A stretch of 9,550 nt of DNA, taken from contig DASYQV010000347.1 in the NCBI GenBank assembly GCA_036005125.1, positions 1 through 9,550 on the forward strand, in the 5' to 3' direction. The DNA is from DASYQV01 sp036005125. Lineage in GTDB: Bacteria > Acidobacteriota > Vicinamibacteria > Vicinamibacterales > UBA2999. Below the pieces are notes generated by a model. That model had not been told where the DNA came from. It made no database searches and saw only the letters and a program-made list of their open reading frames with translations. Of the stretch, positions 1-6,731 are shown piece after piece (position 1 is the first letter of the stretch; each line of letters begins with the position of its first letter). A program made the translations under genes and the position numbers.

Positions 1-2
1 CC

Positions 3-362
3 GAACACGGCGTGAGGCGGCCGCTCGTTTTCGCGGGGTTCTCCCAGGGTGGCGCGATGGCCTATCGTGCGGCTGCGCGTTATCCATGCGACGCGTTGAT
101 CATCCTCGCATCTGATGTTCCCCCCGATATTCGTGCGGCCAAGCACGTTTCGCTGCCGCCGGTGCTGATAGGTCGAGGAACCAAGGACACGTGGTATACC
201 GAGACCAAGCATGCTGCTGACCTCGAGGCACTGAGCGCTCTGAATGTCGCCATTGAGAGCTGCGTTTTCGACGGCGGTCACGAATGGGGAGATCCGTTCT
301 ACAAGGCTGCCGCACGTCACCTGCGCGAGGTACGGGGGCGCACACGTGTGAACAGTGGATGA
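3..362 (+). CDS. alpha/beta-hydrolase, phospholipase/carboxylesterase type (3' part only)
   Basis: C-terminal part of a serine hydrolase of the phospholipase/carboxylesterase (Abhydrolase_2-like) group, which hydrolyses carboxylic esters. The nucleophile elbow is GFSQGG. Numbering from the GTG at 12, the catalytic serine is about residue 11, the acid is Asp59 in GTKDTW, and the base is His90 in DGGHEW, so the catalytic triad is present in the expected order. The frame is open to the left edge of the window, and the codons before that GTG (Glu-His-Gly) read straight into the conserved strand before the elbow. The true start therefore lies outside the window and the GTG is internal. About 120 residues are visible, roughly half of a usual member, with no signal peptide visible in this part. 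The exact substrate cannot be told. The family call is firm; a different alpha/beta-hydrolase subfamily is possible. Confidence 0.82.
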   Translation, partial: EHGVRRPLVFAGFSQGGAMAYRAAARYPCDALIILASDVPPDIRAAKHVSLPPVLIGRGTKDTWYTETKHAADLEALSALNVAIESCVFDGGHEWGDPFYKAAARHLREVRGRTRVNSG

Positions 363-378
363 TGTAGACATACGCGGC

Positions 379-396
379 GTTCAGCTTCCGCTGAAC
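379..396 (+). terminator. possible weak hairpin terminator after the esterase gene
   Basis: A 7-bp perfect inverted repeat (gttcagc / gctgaac) with a 4-base loop lies 17 bases after the esterase stop. No T-run follows, so it would be a poor intrinsic terminator. It may only be a chance hairpin. Confidence 0.25.
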
Positions 397-584
397 TCCT
401 TCCAATCCACGACAAGGTGCGCGCCATCGGCGAACGCCCATCATGCCCGCGTAAACCTCTTCCCGGATCCGCAGACGGACCACAGCGAACCCCTGTGGTA
501 GAGTGACCGGTCGCACACCGGAGACCCTTGCGCGGCGGCGGGTCCGTGCGTGTCCCCGACGACTCACATCGACCATTTCTCACC

Positions 585-2837
585 ATGAAGCTGACGGGTT
601 GTTGCCTGCTAGGCGCCTCGCTCACGCTTGCTTTCTCGATCGCTCATGCCCAACAGCCATCAGGGCCGGCGGCACCGGCGACGGCTGGACGCCGTGCGAT
701 CGCCAGCCGCGCGACCGCGGCGCCGACGATAGACGGCGTGCTGGACGAGCCGGCGTGGCAGCAGGCGATACCGATCGGAGACTTCATCCAGAGCGAGCCG
801 TTTCAGGGACAGCCCGCCACCGAGCGGACCGAAGTGCGTGTGCTGTTCACGGCGTCGACGATCTACGTTGGCGTGATCTGCTTCGACTCCGACCCGACGG
901 GCATCGTGACCACCGACTCGCGACGTGATTCCGCCCTCACCGGACAGGATTCGTTTCAGATCATCTTCGACACGTATCACGATCGCCAGAACGGTTTCAT
1001 CTTCGGCACGAACTCCGTCGGCGTTCAGTACGACGCGCAGGTGCGCAATGAAGGCGAGACGACCCGGGGCGGGCCGTTTACCGGCACCGCTGGCGCGGAC
1101 ACCACGGGTGCGGGCGGCGGCCTGAACGTCAACTGGGACGGTACCTGGGATGTGAAGACGCGCGTCACCGAGACCGGGTGGAGGGCTGAGTTCGCGATTC
1201 CGTTGCGGACGCTCCGCTACGGCCCCCCACCCCAGACGTGGGGCGTGAACTTCTCGCGGAACATCGAGCGGAAGCGCGAGCTGGTCTACTGGTCGCCGGT
1301 ATCACGGATCTATACGGTGGCGCGTTTGTCGTCGGCCGGCGAGTTGGCCGGCCTGGACGTGCCAGCGCCGCGGGATTTCAAGCTGATCCCGTACGCCATC
1401 TCCTCGTCGAACCGGAACTTCACGAGCTCTTCCGAGACGAAATACGCTCAAATCAGGGACTGGGGTATCGACGCCAAGATTGGCGTGACCTCGAGCACGA
1501 CGCTCGACCTGACCTATAACACCGACTTCGCCCAGGTGGAGGTGGACGAGCAGCAGATCAACCTCACGCGCTTCAATCTGCTCTTCCCGGAGAAGCGGCC
1601 GTTCTTTCTCGAGAACCGGGGGCTCTTCGCTGTCGGCCGCCCGGGCGAGATCGACTTGTTCTTCAGCCGACGCATCGGAATCGATGACGACGGCACGCTC
1701 CTCCCGATTCAAGGCGGGGCACGGCTCACCGGGAAGGCAGGCGGTTTCAACGTCGGACTCCTCAACATGCAGACGGCTGCGGTGGACGACACGCCGGCGA
1801 ACAACTTCACGGCCGCTCGCCTGAACAAGGATCTCCGGAACCGCTCGAGCATGGGCGTCATGTTCGTCAACCGGCAGGGCACCGGCAGCCGCGCGGGACC
1901 TGATGACTACAATCGGACCTACAGTGTGGACGGCAAGCTCGGCATCCGCCAGGCCGTGAGCATCAGCGCGTTTGCGGCCAGAACGCAGACACCGGGCAAG
2001 GACGGACGCGATTACGCGTACAGCTCGGCTTTCGATTTCCGGACACGCGCCTACGAAGCGTCGTTTGCGTATACGGAGGTCGGCGACGATTTCAATCCCG
2101 AAGTAGGATTTCTCCAGCGGCCTGACGGGTATCGACAGATCAATACGACGTTTCGTCGACACTTGCGCACGCCTGGACTCGCCAGGATCGGCCTGAGGGA
2201 GCTCGAGCCACACGCCAGCTACCAGAGCTACTGGGGATTCGATGGTCTGCAGGAAACGGCCACCCTGCACCTCGACATGCGCTGGGACTTCGAGAACAAC
2301 TACGGCTTCAACTCAACGGGCTTCAACGTTCAAGACGAAGGACTGCGTAAGCCGTTCGAGGTCTATCCGGGCGTCGTGGTCCCGGCCGGCCACTATCGCA
2401 GCCCGTATTTCCTCGGCAGCGCCAACACCGACCCACGCAAGTGGATCAACGCCTACATGGCCTGTAACATCGGCGGCTTCCTGTCGGGCACCCAGGTGAC
2501 CCTGTCGCCGACCCTCAACATCCGCCGCGGCGGGCGGGTGACGTCGTCGCTGCGTTGGACGCGCAGCGACATCGACTTGCCGCAAGGCGCCTTCGTGACG
2601 AATCTGGGCTCGGCGCGCCTGACCTACAACTTCTCGACCTTCGTGAACGCGTCGACGCTCATCCAGTACAACGACCGGACCCGTCGCTGGTCCACGAACT
2701 TCAGGTTCAGCTGGCTGCGCACCGCGGCGGCCGGCTTTTATCTGGTCTACAACGATACAGAGTCGATGAACGGCCTCGGGCCGGTCAGCCGCGCGTTCGT
2801 TGTGAAGTACGCGCACCAGATCGACCTGCTGCACTAG
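585..2837 (+). CDS. DUF5916 family outer-membrane protein with N-terminal CBM9-like domain
   Basis: A 750-residue exported protein of the DUF5916 family. Its function is not established; members look like a carbohydrate-binding (CBM9-like) module joined to an outer-membrane beta-barrel. Residues 1-22 form a signal peptide (MKLTGCC, a hydrophobic core, then AHA before QQ). The CBM9-like domain begins near residue 48 with TIDGVLDEPAW. At about 310-348 the family hallmark runs NTDFAQVEVDEQQ, then FPEKRPFFLENRGLF. The remainder is rich in alternating hydrophobic/aromatic strands typical of a barrel, including YNFSTFVNASTLIQYN and a C-terminal VVKYAHQIDLLH. The frame stays open upstream to 528, but the ATG at 585 is preferred because the signal peptide starts there; the upstream codons give an arginine-rich non-signal sequence. 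There is no clear Shine-Dalgarno at 585. It is probably its own transcription unit, separated from the esterase by 222 bp. Confidence 0.9.
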   Translation: MKLTGCCLLGASLTLAFSIAHAQQPSGPAAPATAGRRAIASRATAAPTIDGVLDEPAWQQAIPIGDFIQSEPFQGQPATERTEVRVLFTASTIYVGVICFDSDPTGIVTTDSRRDSALTGQDSFQIIFDTYHDRQNGFIFGTNSVGVQYDAQVRNEGETTRGGPFTGTAGADTTGAGGGLNVNWDGTWDVKTRVTETGWRAEFAIPLRTLRYGPPPQTWGVNFSRNIERKRELVYWSPVSRIYTVARLSSAGELAGLDVPAPRDFKLIPYAISSSNRNFTSSSETKYAQIRDWGIDAKIGVTSSTTLDLTYNTDFAQVEVDEQQINLTRFNLLFPEKRPFFLENRGLFAVGRPGEIDLFFSRRIGIDDDGTLLPIQGGARLTGKAGGFNVGLLNMQTAAVDDTPANNFTAARLNKDLRNRSSMGVMFVNRQGTGSRAGPDDYNRTYSVDGKLGIRQAVSISAFAARTQTPGKDGRDYAYSSAFDFRTRAYEASFAYTEVGDDFNPEVGFLQRPDGYRQINTTFRRHLRTPGLARIGLRELEPHASYQSYWGFDGLQETATLHLDMRWDFENNYGFNSTGFNVQDEGLRKPFEVYPGVVVPAGHYRSPYFLGSANTDPRKWINAYMACNIGGFLSGTQVTLSPTLNIRRGGRVTSSLRWTRSDIDLPQGAFVTNLGSARLTYNFSTFVNASTLIQYNDRTRRWSTNFRFSWLRTAAAGFYLVYNDTESMNGLGPVSRAFVVKYAHQIDLLH

Positions 2838-2851
2838 CTGTATCAAGACCT

Positions 2852-2995
2852 GCGCCCCTCCGGGGTACGAGGGCGCGGAGACGTTTTAAACGCCGAGCAC
2901 GCCGAGTTCGCCGAGAGGTTCCTTCGAGAACGCCTTGAAGACTCTGCGGTCTCCGCGCTCTCGGCGTTTGAAACGGTCTCTGCGCCCTCGCCAAT
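2852..2995. repeat. tandem palindromic intergenic repeat, unit 1
   Basis: First of two adjacent, closely similar units. It is an imperfect palindrome: the arms 2869-2897 and 2960-2989 are complementary over about 29 positions, with one bulge and two differences that would both be G-U pairs in RNA. The part between the arms can pair further (cgccgag...ccgagagg against the segment 2942-2957). In RNA the unit would fold into one long hairpin. There is no open reading frame of note in it. Confidence 0.85.
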
Positions 2996-3000
2996 CCTCG

Positions 3001-3140
3001 GCGCCTCCGGGGGACGAGTGCGCGGAGACGTTTTAAACGCGGAGCACGCCGAGTTCGCCGAGAGGTTCGTTCGACAACGCCTTAAGACTCTGCGGCCTCA
3101 GCGCTCTCGGCGTTGAAACCGTCTCTGCGCCCTCGGCAAT
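3001..3140. repeat. tandem palindromic intergenic repeat, unit 2
   Basis: Second copy of the 2852-2995 unit, offset by about 147 bp. It differs at about ten positions over the ~110-bp core, including two single-base deletions. Its arms (3016-3044 and 3106-3134) match at 24 of 29 positions, so this palindrome is more decayed than unit 1. It ends 33 bp before the stop of the minus-strand epimerase gene, so both units lie between the convergent DUF5916 and epimerase genes. A small imperfect hairpin (agatcc / ggatct, 3154-3174) follows at the epimerase stop, without a T-run. Confidence 0.85.
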
Positions 3141-3173
3141 TTTCTGATCTCGAAGATCCCTCGGGAACGGATC

Positions 3174-4238
3174 TCAGGTGGTCTCCGGCGTACCGGGCTG
3201 ACGTGCTGGCGGCGTGATTTGTTGCCGGGCGCGGTCCTCCGCGCTGTAGTCGAACTGGTGCGGACTGAATCCCGATGGCGGGTCCGCCCGCTCCCACTCC
3301 ACCGTGCGACGTACCGCCTCCCGCCGCGATATCGGTTCACGAAAGCCGAGCTCCTCACGAAACCGCGTGGTGTCAGCGATCCAGTGCTGGGCCGTGTTGC
3401 CGGGCGCGCGAAGGTGCGGCGGCATGCGATCGTCGGGCAGCGTCGTGAACTCGCCGTTCCAACTCATCGCGCGCGCGATCTGCTGCGCCCATTCGAGCTC
3501 GGTCAGCGTGTCCGGTTCGCCGACGTTATAGATACGGCCAGCCGCCCGCTCCGACATGGCCGCGAGGGCGATGGCGGCGCCGACGTTCTCGACGAACCCT
3601 TTCGTGGCACGCCACTGGGCCATGTCGGCTGACATGAGAATCGTCTGGCGGCCGTCCTCGATCCGTTTCACGATCGGATGGAACCGATGCAGCGGATCTC
3701 CTGGTCCGTAGACCATCGGCAGGCGGAGCACCGTCCCCTGCAGATTCGGGTCGCCGAGAATTTCACGCTCGACCGGAATCTTGTCGTACTCCTCGTCGAG
3801 CCACCCGAAGATCTGCTTCAGCATCTGCACCTGCGCGGGCGGGTACGTTTGAAGCTTCGTGCGCACGGCAGACGTCTCGGTCAGCGGCAACGGCTCGAGG
3901 GGACCGGGCTCGAGGCGGTGCGTCAGGCCGCAGGCGCGATACACGTCCATGCTGCTCAACGCGACGACGCGTGACGTGGCCCCGCGGAAGACCGTCATCA
4001 ACTCGCGCGCCTGAGTACCGGAGCTGAGAATCAGATCGACGACGACATCAGGCGCAAGCGCGCGCAAGTCGTTGGCGGAAGCCGGAAGCTGTCGCCGATC
4101 GCCGATGAGCTCACGCGCACCGGGGGGCACCTCGGTCTGCCCCCGATGGAAGACGATGACCTCGTGGCCGAGACGTTGAAGTTCGGCGGCGACCGACGGA
4201 CCGATGAACCCGGTGCCACCGATTAAGAGAACGCGCAT
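3174..4238 (-). CDS. NAD-dependent epimerase/dehydratase family protein (extended SDR-like)
   Basis: A 354-residue Rossmann-fold protein of the NAD-dependent epimerase/dehydratase group, which act on nucleotide sugars or related substrates. The nucleotide-binding motif GGTGFIG is at residues 7-13, right at the N-terminus, supporting the ATG at 4238. Further family marks are the acidic end of strand 2/3 (ELIGDRR), VVALSSMDVY at 91-100, VLRLPMVYGPGD at 170-181, and the late KGFVENVG...AIALA and IYNVGEP segments. The catalytic YxxxK is not in standard form. Where it should be (151-153) the sequence is YDK, and no other Tyr-x3-Lys sits there, so the reaction cannot be assumed. The C-terminal 30 residues are polar and proline-rich, probably disordered. 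The start lies 39 bp after the stop of the YciI-like gene on the same strand, suggesting an operon. No strong Shine-Dalgarno is seen at 4238. The substrate is unknown. Confidence 0.85.
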   Translation of the reverse strand: MRVLLIGGTGFIGPSVAAELQRLGHEVIVFHRGQTEVPPGARELIGDRRQLPASANDLRALAPDVVVDLILSSGTQARELMTVFRGATSRVVALSSMDVYRACGLTHRLEPGPLEPLPLTETSAVRTKLQTYPPAQVQMLKQIFGWLDEEYDKIPVEREILGDPNLQGTVLRLPMVYGPGDPLHRFHPIVKRIEDGRQTILMSADMAQWRATKGFVENVGAAIALAAMSERAAGRIYNVGEPDTLTELEWAQQIARAMSWNGEFTTLPDDRMPPHLRAPGNTAQHWIADTTRFREELGFREPISRREAVRRTVEWERADPPSGFSPHQFDYSAEDRARQQITPPARQPGTPETT

Positions 4239-4277
4239 GTAGTGAATTGGTGAATCCCACGCGATTGCCGAGCCGAT

Positions 4278-4541
4278 TTATTCCAGCATCGTGTCGTTCC
4301 AGTCGCGGATAACGAATGACCGGACGAGGCCCTCGAGGATGAACGGATCCTCCCTGGCAAAGGCCTCGGCGGCCTCGCGAGTTCTGAAGATACCCATGTT
4401 TCCACGATCCGCGAAGGGACCGATGCCGATGATCTGCCCTTTGGCCTTGAATCGATCGACCACGGCCTTGTGACGCGGAAACACGGCCATGATCGCCTCC
4501 ATCGACGCTCCGGACGATTCACCAATGATGACGGCTTTCAT
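4278..4541 (-). CDS. YciI-like (YCII-related domain) protein
   Basis: An 87-residue single-domain protein of the YciI/DGPF fold group, small ferredoxin-like proteins usually without an assigned reaction. Visible marks are the N-terminal strand MKAVIIGES, His24 in FPRHKAVV, the turn GIGPFAD at 39-45, IFRTREAAEAFAREDPF at 51-67 with conserved Asp65, and VIRDW near the end. His and Asp are the residues proposed as active in the family. The frame is open further upstream to 4619, but the ATG at 4541 is chosen because it has an ideal AAGGAG six bases before it and begins the fold; the upstream residues are arginine/serine-rich and match nothing. It is likely the first gene of a two-gene operon with the epimerase, and is divergent from the AraC-DinB gene. 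Confidence 0.85.
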   Translation of the reverse strand: MKAVIIGESSGASMEAIMAVFPRHKAVVDRFKAKGQIIGIGPFADRGNMGIFRTREAAEAFAREDPFILEGLVRSFVIRDWNDTMLE

Positions 4542-4649
4542 ACCTCGCTCCTTGTGAGTCCGGCGTGTCGAGTGCGCGGATTGCGCGAGCGCCCGTTCGC
4601 ACGACGCCGACGGTTTCAACAGTGCCCGAGTCCGGGGGACGCTGCCGCC

Positions 4650-4655
4650 TAGAAT
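4650..4655 (+). promoter_or_regulatory. possible -10 element for the AraC-DinB gene
   Basis: TAGAAT matches the sigma-70 -10 consensus at five of six positions and lies in the divergent intergenic region, about 130 bp before the ATG at 4783. No convincing -35 is found 16-18 bp upstream. The reverse strand at the same place reads TGCTATTCT, an extended -10-like sequence for the minus-strand operon. Either or both are only candidates. Confidence 0.3.
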
Positions 4656-4675
4656 AGCAGCGCCGACTGGCGTCA

Positions 4676-4688
4676 GACATCGGATGTC
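4676..4688. promoter_or_regulatory. 13-bp palindrome, candidate operator
   Basis: Perfect inverted repeat gacatc-g-gatgtc between the divergent YciI and AraC-DinB genes. It lies downstream of the TAGAAT element and is in a place where a repressor or the AraC-type protein itself could act on both directions. AraC proteins more often bind direct repeats, so the binding protein is open. Confidence 0.3.
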
Positions 4689-4782
4689 CTGTGCTCATTT
4701 CACTGAATGCCATGAAGAAAGAGACGGATAATCAGGCGCGGCGCGGGTGCCGAACAGTACGATGCCCTCGACGCAGGAAGCC

Positions 4783-5712
4783 ATGAGCGCAGCAGGGAGT
4801 GAGGCTGAGAAACTGTCGCACGTGGTGCTCGGCTCGCTGGAAGAAGACGTGAGCGCCGAGCAGTTGGCCCGCCGCGCCTGCCGCAGTCGTGCGCAGTTCT
4901 TTCGTGTGTTCGCCGCGTTGATCGAAGAAACGCCTGCTGCCGTGCGGCGCCGGCTGCTGCTCGAGCGCGCCGCCTGGCAGCTGGGGCGGACCCGACGGCT
5001 GATCACGGAGATCGCCTTCGACGCCCACTACGGATCGCTCGAGGCGTTCACCCGCGCGTTCTGCCGCGCGTTCAAGATCTCGCCGAGCCTGTATCGGCGG
5101 ATGGGCGCCACGCATTTCCACCTGCCGGCGCCGAACGCCATCCATTTCTGCGCGCCAGCTTCCGCGTCGGAAGGAGAGAGCATGGATCTGTACGACATTT
5201 TCGCGGGAGCAGAATCGTTTCACGTGCGGAAGCTGCTGGAGCACGCGCGCGGTCTGACCGACGCCCAACTGGACGAGCCGCTCAACAATCCGGCGCACGT
5301 CTTTCCCTGGGACAGCCCGGCGCAGAGTCTTCGCGATTTGCTCCGGCGACTCGTCGTGACGAAGGAAATCTGGACCGCGGCACTCACCGGCGCATCGCTG
5401 CCCGACCTCGACGCCGAGCCGCCCGAACAGCGGACGCCCGAGGCGCTCCTCTCGCGACTCGAAGCGGTCGACGTGACGTTCAATCGGATTCTCACCGACG
5501 TGCGTAACCGCCACGCCTGGAGCGACACGTTCGTCGACGCGCTCTGCGAGCCCCTGGAGACCTTTTCCTTCGTGGGCATGTTCGCGCACGTGATCACCTT
5601 CAATACCTACCAGCGCCTGCTCGCGCTCGACGCGCTGCGGCGTCTGGGCGTGAAGGTCGACGGGTTCGGATGCCCGACGGAGTACGAAGCCAGCGTGGCG
5701 CAGGCACGCTGA
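4783..5712 (+). CDS. AraC-type DNA-binding domain fused to a DinB-like domain
   Basis: A 309-residue fusion protein. Residues ~15-110 form an AraC-family DNA-binding domain with two helix-turn-helix units. HTH1 is VSAEQLARRACRSRAQFF near 24-41. HTH2 is ITEIAFDAHYGSLEAFTRAF near 74-93, followed by the family signature FKISPSLYRR. There is no separate effector-binding domain. After a short linker, residues ~134-300 form a DinB-like four-helix domain (MDLYDIFAGAESFHVRKLLE at its start, FSFVGMFAHVITFNTYQR in the last helix). The usual three-histidine metal site is not obvious; only the His in the last helix is clear. The start is uncertain: GTG 4747, ATG 4762 and ATG 4783 are in frame. I chose 4783 because AGGA lies four bases before it. 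It is transcribed away from the YciI-epimerase operon, which it might regulate. An internal ribosome site precedes the DinB part (see separate entry). Confidence 0.82.
   Translation: MSAAGSEAEKLSHVVLGSLEEDVSAEQLARRACRSRAQFFRVFAALIEETPAAVRRRLLLERAAWQLGRTRRLITEIAFDAHYGSLEAFTRAFCRAFKISPSLYRRMGATHFHLPAPNAIHFCAPASASEGESMDLYDIFAGAESFHVRKLLEHARGLTDAQLDEPLNNPAHVFPWDSPAQSLRDLLRRLVVTKEIWTAALTGASLPDLDAEPPEQRTPEALLSRLEAVDVTFNRILTDVRNRHAWSDTFVDALCEPLETFSFVGMFAHVITFNTYQRLLALDALRRLGVKVDGFGCPTEYEASVAQAR
5171..5184 (+). promoter_or_regulatory. internal Shine-Dalgarno and ATG at the AraC/DinB junction
   Basis: AAGGAG at 5171-5176, a five-base spacer, then an in-frame ATG at 5182. Starting here would give a free 176-residue DinB-like protein, a normal length for that family, ending at 5712. 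This site is better formed than any at the candidate starts of the full-length protein. Either the gene makes two products, or it records a recent fusion of two formerly separate genes. Confidence 0.5.
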
Positions 5713-5726
5713 ACCAGGTAAGGGGC

Positions 5727-5785
5727 GCTAGTCAAGGGCTCTGCCGGGATATCAAGGGCAGAGCCCGGCAGAGCCCTTGACTGGT
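5727..5785. terminator. long hairpin between convergent genes, possible two-way terminator
   Basis: The arms 5730-5748 and 5764-5782 are a perfect 19-bp inverted repeat (agtcaagggctctgccggg and its complement), extendable by three further pairs if G-U pairing is allowed, with a 15-base loop. It lies 15 bp after the AraC-DinB stop and about 64 bp from the SDR stop on the opposite strand, the usual place for a bidirectional terminator. Only a short, interrupted T stretch (gtttgtg) follows on the plus strand and none on the minus strand, so intrinsic termination is unproven. The loop and right arm contain two tandem copies of ggcagagccc (5757-5766, 5767-5776), either of which can pair with 5736-5745. 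Confidence 0.55.
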
Positions 5786-5848
5786 TTGTGTGCGTGCAGC
5801 AGCACGTTCGGTAACCGGCACTTCGCGCGTTGCCGAGCGCGCCTCCTG

Positions 5849-6565
5849 TCAGACGAGCAGGCCGCCGCCATCAATGGTCAGTGAGATGCCGGTCACGTAG
5901 CCATTCTTCATCAGGAACAGCACGGCATCGGCGACATCTTCCGCGCGGCCGACACGCTGGACCGGCAGCCTCTTGGCGGTCTCCGCCAGAACCTCCTGCT
6001 TCCGAGCGCCGAGGAACTTGTCGAGGAGAGGCGTATCGACGAACCCGGGTCTGATGGTATTGACCCTGATGGGGGAGAGATCGACCGCAAGCGCTCGAGC
6101 AAGTGCTTCGACCGCGCCGCATGACGCCGTGGCGACCGCTCCCCCTTGAATCGGTCGCAGCGCCGCGGTTCCCGACATGAAGGTGATGGAGCCCCCACCG
6201 CGGATCTTCGGCGAGGCATACTTCGCCGCGTACAACGCTCCCCAAAAGCGCGTATCGATCGCCGGCCGCAGAACCTCGGTCGCTGGCTCGAGGTGGGCAT
6301 CTCCGACGAGGGCACCTGCGGTGATGAACACATGATCAAGAGCGTCGAGGCCACCAAAAAAGGCACGTGTCCCGGCTTCATCCGTAACGTCCAACGCAAT
6401 CGCACGGGCACCCGGGCCGAGCGCGGCGCGCGCCGCGTCGAGACGCTCGATCGATCGCCCAGTCACTATCACCTTCGCGCCCTCGTCGCGCGCCGCCTTC
6501 GCGGTGGCCAATCCGATTCCAGAGCTCCCACCAAGGATGATGACGACTGCGTTGCTCAGAGACAT
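5849..6565 (-). CDS. SDR-family protein lacking the catalytic Tyr and Lys
   Basis: A 238-residue short-chain dehydrogenase/reductase fold. The nucleotide-binding GGSSGIG is at 12-18, the Asp of strand 3 at 59 (ALDVTD), an NNAG-like ITAG at 81-84, Ser131 in TFMSG, and the late RVNTIRPGFVDTPL at 167-180. The end, TGISLTIDGGGLLV, is typical of classical SDRs and shows the gene is full length. Where YxxxK should be, 14 residues after Ser131, the sequence is ATASC: Ala145 replaces Tyr and Cys149 replaces Lys. A known SDR subgroup (Lin1944-like) also lacks these residues and has no assigned function, so oxidoreductase activity should not be assumed. The ATG at 6565 begins directly before the first strand; the Shine-Dalgarno is weak. 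It follows the PQQ dehydrogenase on the same strand after 166 bp, so it may be the second gene of that unit or have its own promoter. Confidence 0.87.
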   Translation of the reverse strand: MSLSNAVVIILGGSSGIGLATAKAARDEGAKVIVTGRSIERLDAARAALGPGARAIALDVTDEAGTRAFFGGLDALDHVFITAGALVGDAHLEPATEVLRPAIDTRFWGALYAAKYASPKIRGGGSITFMSGTAALRPIQGGAVATASCGAVEALARALAVDLSPIRVNTIRPGFVDTPLLDKFLGARKQEVLAETAKRLPVQRVGRAEDVADAVLFLMKNGYVTGISLTIDGGGLLV

Positions 6566-6731
6566 GAAAGGACCTGAGGCTCGCCGGACGAAGTTAGTTG
6601 GCCGTGACCTTCACTTCGATGTTGATCCAGCAGCAAGATGTGCGAACGAGCAGCAGGATCCGCTGAGATCCGTCCCGGCGTCCTCGGCCTCCTGGCCACA
6701 CATGCGCCCGAGCCGTGACGCGGAAGAGTGT

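Noticed and set aside
1302..2270. Long minus-strand open frame (322 codons) antisense to the DUF5916 gene.
   Set aside because: It is arginine/valine-rich with no family features, and arises from the codon bias of the real gene on the plus strand.
2852..3140. Repeated units could be taken as a CRISPR array.
   Set aside because: There are only two units of ~145 bp, adjacent and themselves palindromic, with no short repeats and unique spacers and no cas genes.
4732..5589. Minus-strand open frame of 285 codons antisense to the AraC-DinB gene.
   Set aside because: It is low-complexity, Arg/Glu/Gly-rich shadow sequence. The plus-strand frame has clear AraC signatures.
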